The notes beneath the pieces were generated by a model. That model was not told the DNA's origin and ran no database searches. It worked only from the letters and a program-made list of their open reading frames with translations. This document shows positions 6,326-7,807 of a DNA stretch of 7,807 bases, piece by piece; the stretch's first letter is position 1, and the number at the start of each line of letters is the position of its first letter. The position numbers were made by a program, and so were the translations under genes. The DNA comes from Acetofilamentum sp. (GTDB lineage: Bacteria > Bacteroidota > Bacteroidia > Bacteroidales > DTU049): the NCBI GenBank assembly GCA_020720525.1, contig DYON01000124.1, positions 1 through 7,807 on the forward strand, in the 5' to 3' direction.

Positions 6326-6928
6326 ATGAAACTCAGATTGATTTTACAAATTGTCCTTGCTGTTATTATTGTTGGCCTTGTTTACATTATCTACAATTAC
6401 AGCATCATGGCTCCAGTTCGATTCAACAACGAAGTCGATTCGCGCAAAGAAGTCGTTATTCAGAAATTGAAAGATATTCGCGAAATTGAAAGCTTGTATC
6501 TCAATATGCACGGAAAATATTGCGCATCGTTTGATAGTCTTATTCTATTTGTAACTACCGAAGAAATTCCGTTGATAAAATTGACGGCTCGCCCTGGCGA
6601 CTCTACTTTTACCAATCCTATTCGTGATACTGTTGGTTATATTGCTATCATGGACAGCTTGTTTAAAAATCGACCCGATTTTAAACCTGAAGGTTTGATG
6701 AATATTCCTTTCTCAAATTATGATGGTGCACCTCACGATACTTTCAGCTTACAAATTGCAGTTGTGAATAATGGAAATGTTCCTGTGAATGTAATTGATG
6801 TTTTTGCCGCCAATAAGTTTTTTCTTAAAGGCAAGGAAAAGGAAATGAAGCGATACAATATGGATCTTGAAGATGGGTTGCGTTTTGGTTCATTGACCTC
6901 ACCAGCTACCGATGGAAATTGGGAATAA
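6326..6928 (+). CDS. Single-pass membrane protein of unknown function
   Basis: A 200-residue protein. Residues 5-23 form a strongly hydrophobic helix after the basic start MKLR, giving a short cytoplasmic end and an outer (periplasmic) body; no signal-peptidase site is evident, so it is probably an anchor. The helix is followed by a charged amphipathic stretch (about 36-58, RKEVVIQKLKDIREIESLY) and GKYCASFDSLI (63-73). This hydrophobic helix / charged helix / GxY-x-SFDSL layout recalls pseudopilins, but the prepilin peptidase motif (G before FTLIE) is missing. A single Cys (66). I recall similar unnamed proteins in Bacteroidota beside DUF3822 and rsmD, but cannot verify that here. The stop TAA abuts the next ATG directly, so the genes are very likely one operon. 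Function unknown. Confidence 0.8.
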   Translation: MKLRLILQIVLAVIIVGLVYIIYNYSIMAPVRFNNEVDSRKEVVIQKLKDIREIESLYLNMHGKYCASFDSLILFVTTEEIPLIKLTARPGDSTFTNPIRDTVGYIAIMDSLFKNRPDFKPEGLMNIPFSNYDGAPHDTFSLQIAVVNNGNVPVNVIDVFAANKFFLKGKEKEMKRYNMDLEDGLRFGSLTSPATDGNWE

Positions 6929-7732
6929 ATGAATATTTTCTCGGAATACCGATTCCTGCCCGAAAATGCTGTATTACCCGATTCTGCATTAAAAGTCATC
7001 GCAATTCATAGCGATGGCTTCTATTTTTTGGCACACGATGCAAATCAAATTTTTTATGCCCTGTTGGTTGGTGCAAAAAAGGGCTTTACCTTCGACGAGG
7101 CAAATAATTTTGTTGCACAGCATGCCGGAATACAATATTTGTCCTTCACAAAAGTGCTTATTCATCCAGAGACTTCGGTTCCAGTTGCCCCCGAACTCTT
7201 GCTTGCAAATACTGCACAGCAGCTGTTCGAGTTTTGCGAGCCAATCGATCCACTTTGCGAATTGATTGAGACAAATGTTTCCGATTTCAGTCTCATTTCG
7301 TCGTTCAAATTGGCTTTGCTCGAAAATATTCGTCAGCATCGGTTGCCCATTTTCGATTGGGCTGCCATCTGGCTTCGAAAAACCGTTCAATTTGCCAATC
7401 CAAGCACCAATCGGGTTCATGTGCACGTGTTGCCTTCATCGTTTTGGGTTTCGGCTTTTTTCGATGGCAAAATGCAGCTTTTCAATTCATTTGCCTACGA
7501 AGCCAAAAGCGATTTTCTTTATTTCTTGCTCGGAAGTGTAAAAGCTGCCGGAATTATGCCCGATGCAGTTGCACTTCGCCTAAGTGGCGAAATTGCTCCT
7601 TCGTCGTTGCTGGCCGTTGCAGTTCATCCTTATTTTGCATCGGTTGAATACGATGCTGCCCATTTTATTGCCAATGAAGAATCGCGCATGCTATCGATGC
7701 AGTTTTACCCCTTGTTTGATTCTTCATTATGA
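6929..7732 (+). CDS. DUF3822 family protein
   Basis: A 267-residue soluble protein with no signal peptide or membrane helix. The pattern fits DUF3822, a Bacteroidota family of unknown function: a short N-terminal strand region, a central SFTKVLIHP (72-80), then WVSAFFDGKMQLFNSFAY (173-190), DFLYFLL (195-201) and ALRLSGEIAPSS (215-226). I recall that a structural genomics structure of this family has an actin-like ATPase fold, but I see no clear phosphate-binding loop, so catalysis is unproven. It begins immediately after the stop of the membrane protein gene and its stop overlaps the start of rsmD (ATGA). The DUF3822-rsmD order is familiar in Bacteroidota and supports the call. Role unknown. 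Confidence 0.8.
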   Translation: MNIFSEYRFLPENAVLPDSALKVIAIHSDGFYFLAHDANQIFYALLVGAKKGFTFDEANNFVAQHAGIQYLSFTKVLIHPETSVPVAPELLLANTAQQLFEFCEPIDPLCELIETNVSDFSLISSFKLALLENIRQHRLPIFDWAAIWLRKTVQFANPSTNRVHVHVLPSSFWVSAFFDGKMQLFNSFAYEAKSDFLYFLLGSVKAAGIMPDAVALRLSGEIAPSSLLAVAVHPYFASVEYDAAHFIANEESRMLSMQFYPLFDSSL

Positions 7733-7807
7733 GAATTATAAGCGGAGATTTTAAAGGACGTACGTTTTCGCCTCCCGACCGCGATGGAGTGCGTCCAACT
7801 ACCGATA
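7729..7807 (+). CDS. rsmD: 16S rRNA (guanine-966-N2)-methyltransferase RsmD, 5' part
   Basis: Only the first 26 codons are in the window. They begin MRIISGDFKGRTF and continue to GVRPTTD, the standard opening of RsmD (MRIISGxxKGR, then RPTTD), which methylates G966 of 16S rRNA on the small ribosomal subunit using S-adenosylmethionine. The catalytic NPPY motif lies beyond the edge, so integrity cannot be judged. The start codon overlaps the DUF3822 stop by ATGA, so translation is probably coupled. Confidence 0.88.
   Translation, partial: MRIISGDFKGRTFSPPDRDGVRPTTD

Noticed and set aside
1..7807. tRNA, rRNA, CRISPR array, insertion sequence or prophage genes
   Set aside because: I saw no cloverleaf, spaced direct-repeat array, transposase or phage-like gene anywhere in the window.

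Overview
The window is a stretch of a Bacteroidota chromosome, probably a marine or sediment Bacteroidales/Marinilabiliales-like lineage (lineage below phylum is inference). Four signs support the phylum. There are two clear promoters of the Bacteroidetes type (TTG or TTTG, 19-20 bases, TAnnTTTG) and one half-site. Shine-Dalgarno sequences are mostly absent. A secreted subtilisin ends in a type IX secretion (T9SS) sorting tail. A DUF3822 gene sits directly before rsmD. All genes are on the + strand, and I see no sign of a phage, transposon or CRISPR system.

Layout. Bases 1-485 hold no gene that I can support, but they contain a run of inverted repeats, including two short GC-rich palindromes. 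A promoter at 486-517 drives moeA (536-1708), which overlaps moaA (1692-2492) by 17 bases; both belong to molybdenum cofactor synthesis. MoaA is unusually short yet keeps both iron-sulfur cluster motifs, the GTP-binding arginines and the C-terminal Gly-Gly. A second promoter (2527-2557) precedes a 929-residue secreted S8 protease (2574-5363). Its stop codon overlaps the start of a tandem universal-stress-protein-like gene (5360-6190) in an ATGA junction. A third unit starts after 6289: a small membrane-anchored protein (6326-6928), an abutting DUF3822 protein (6929-7732), and rsmD, overlapping by ATGA and cut by the window edge (7729-7807).

How the genes work together. MoaA carries out the first step (GTP to the cyclic pyranopterin precursor) and MoeA the last step (metal insertion) of the cofactor pathway. 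The intermediate genes and any molybdo- or tungsto-enzyme lie outside the window. The protease is exported across the inner membrane by Sec and across the outer membrane by T9SS, while its overlapping partner is cytoplasmic, so co-transcription is the only link visible. The third unit combines two uncharacterised proteins with a 16S rRNA methyltransferase.

I do not see a clear new defence, mobile or metabolic system. The points most worth a second look are the compact MoaA, the membrane-protein/DUF3822 pair, the palindrome cluster upstream of moeA, and a strong excess of TCGA across the coding sequence.
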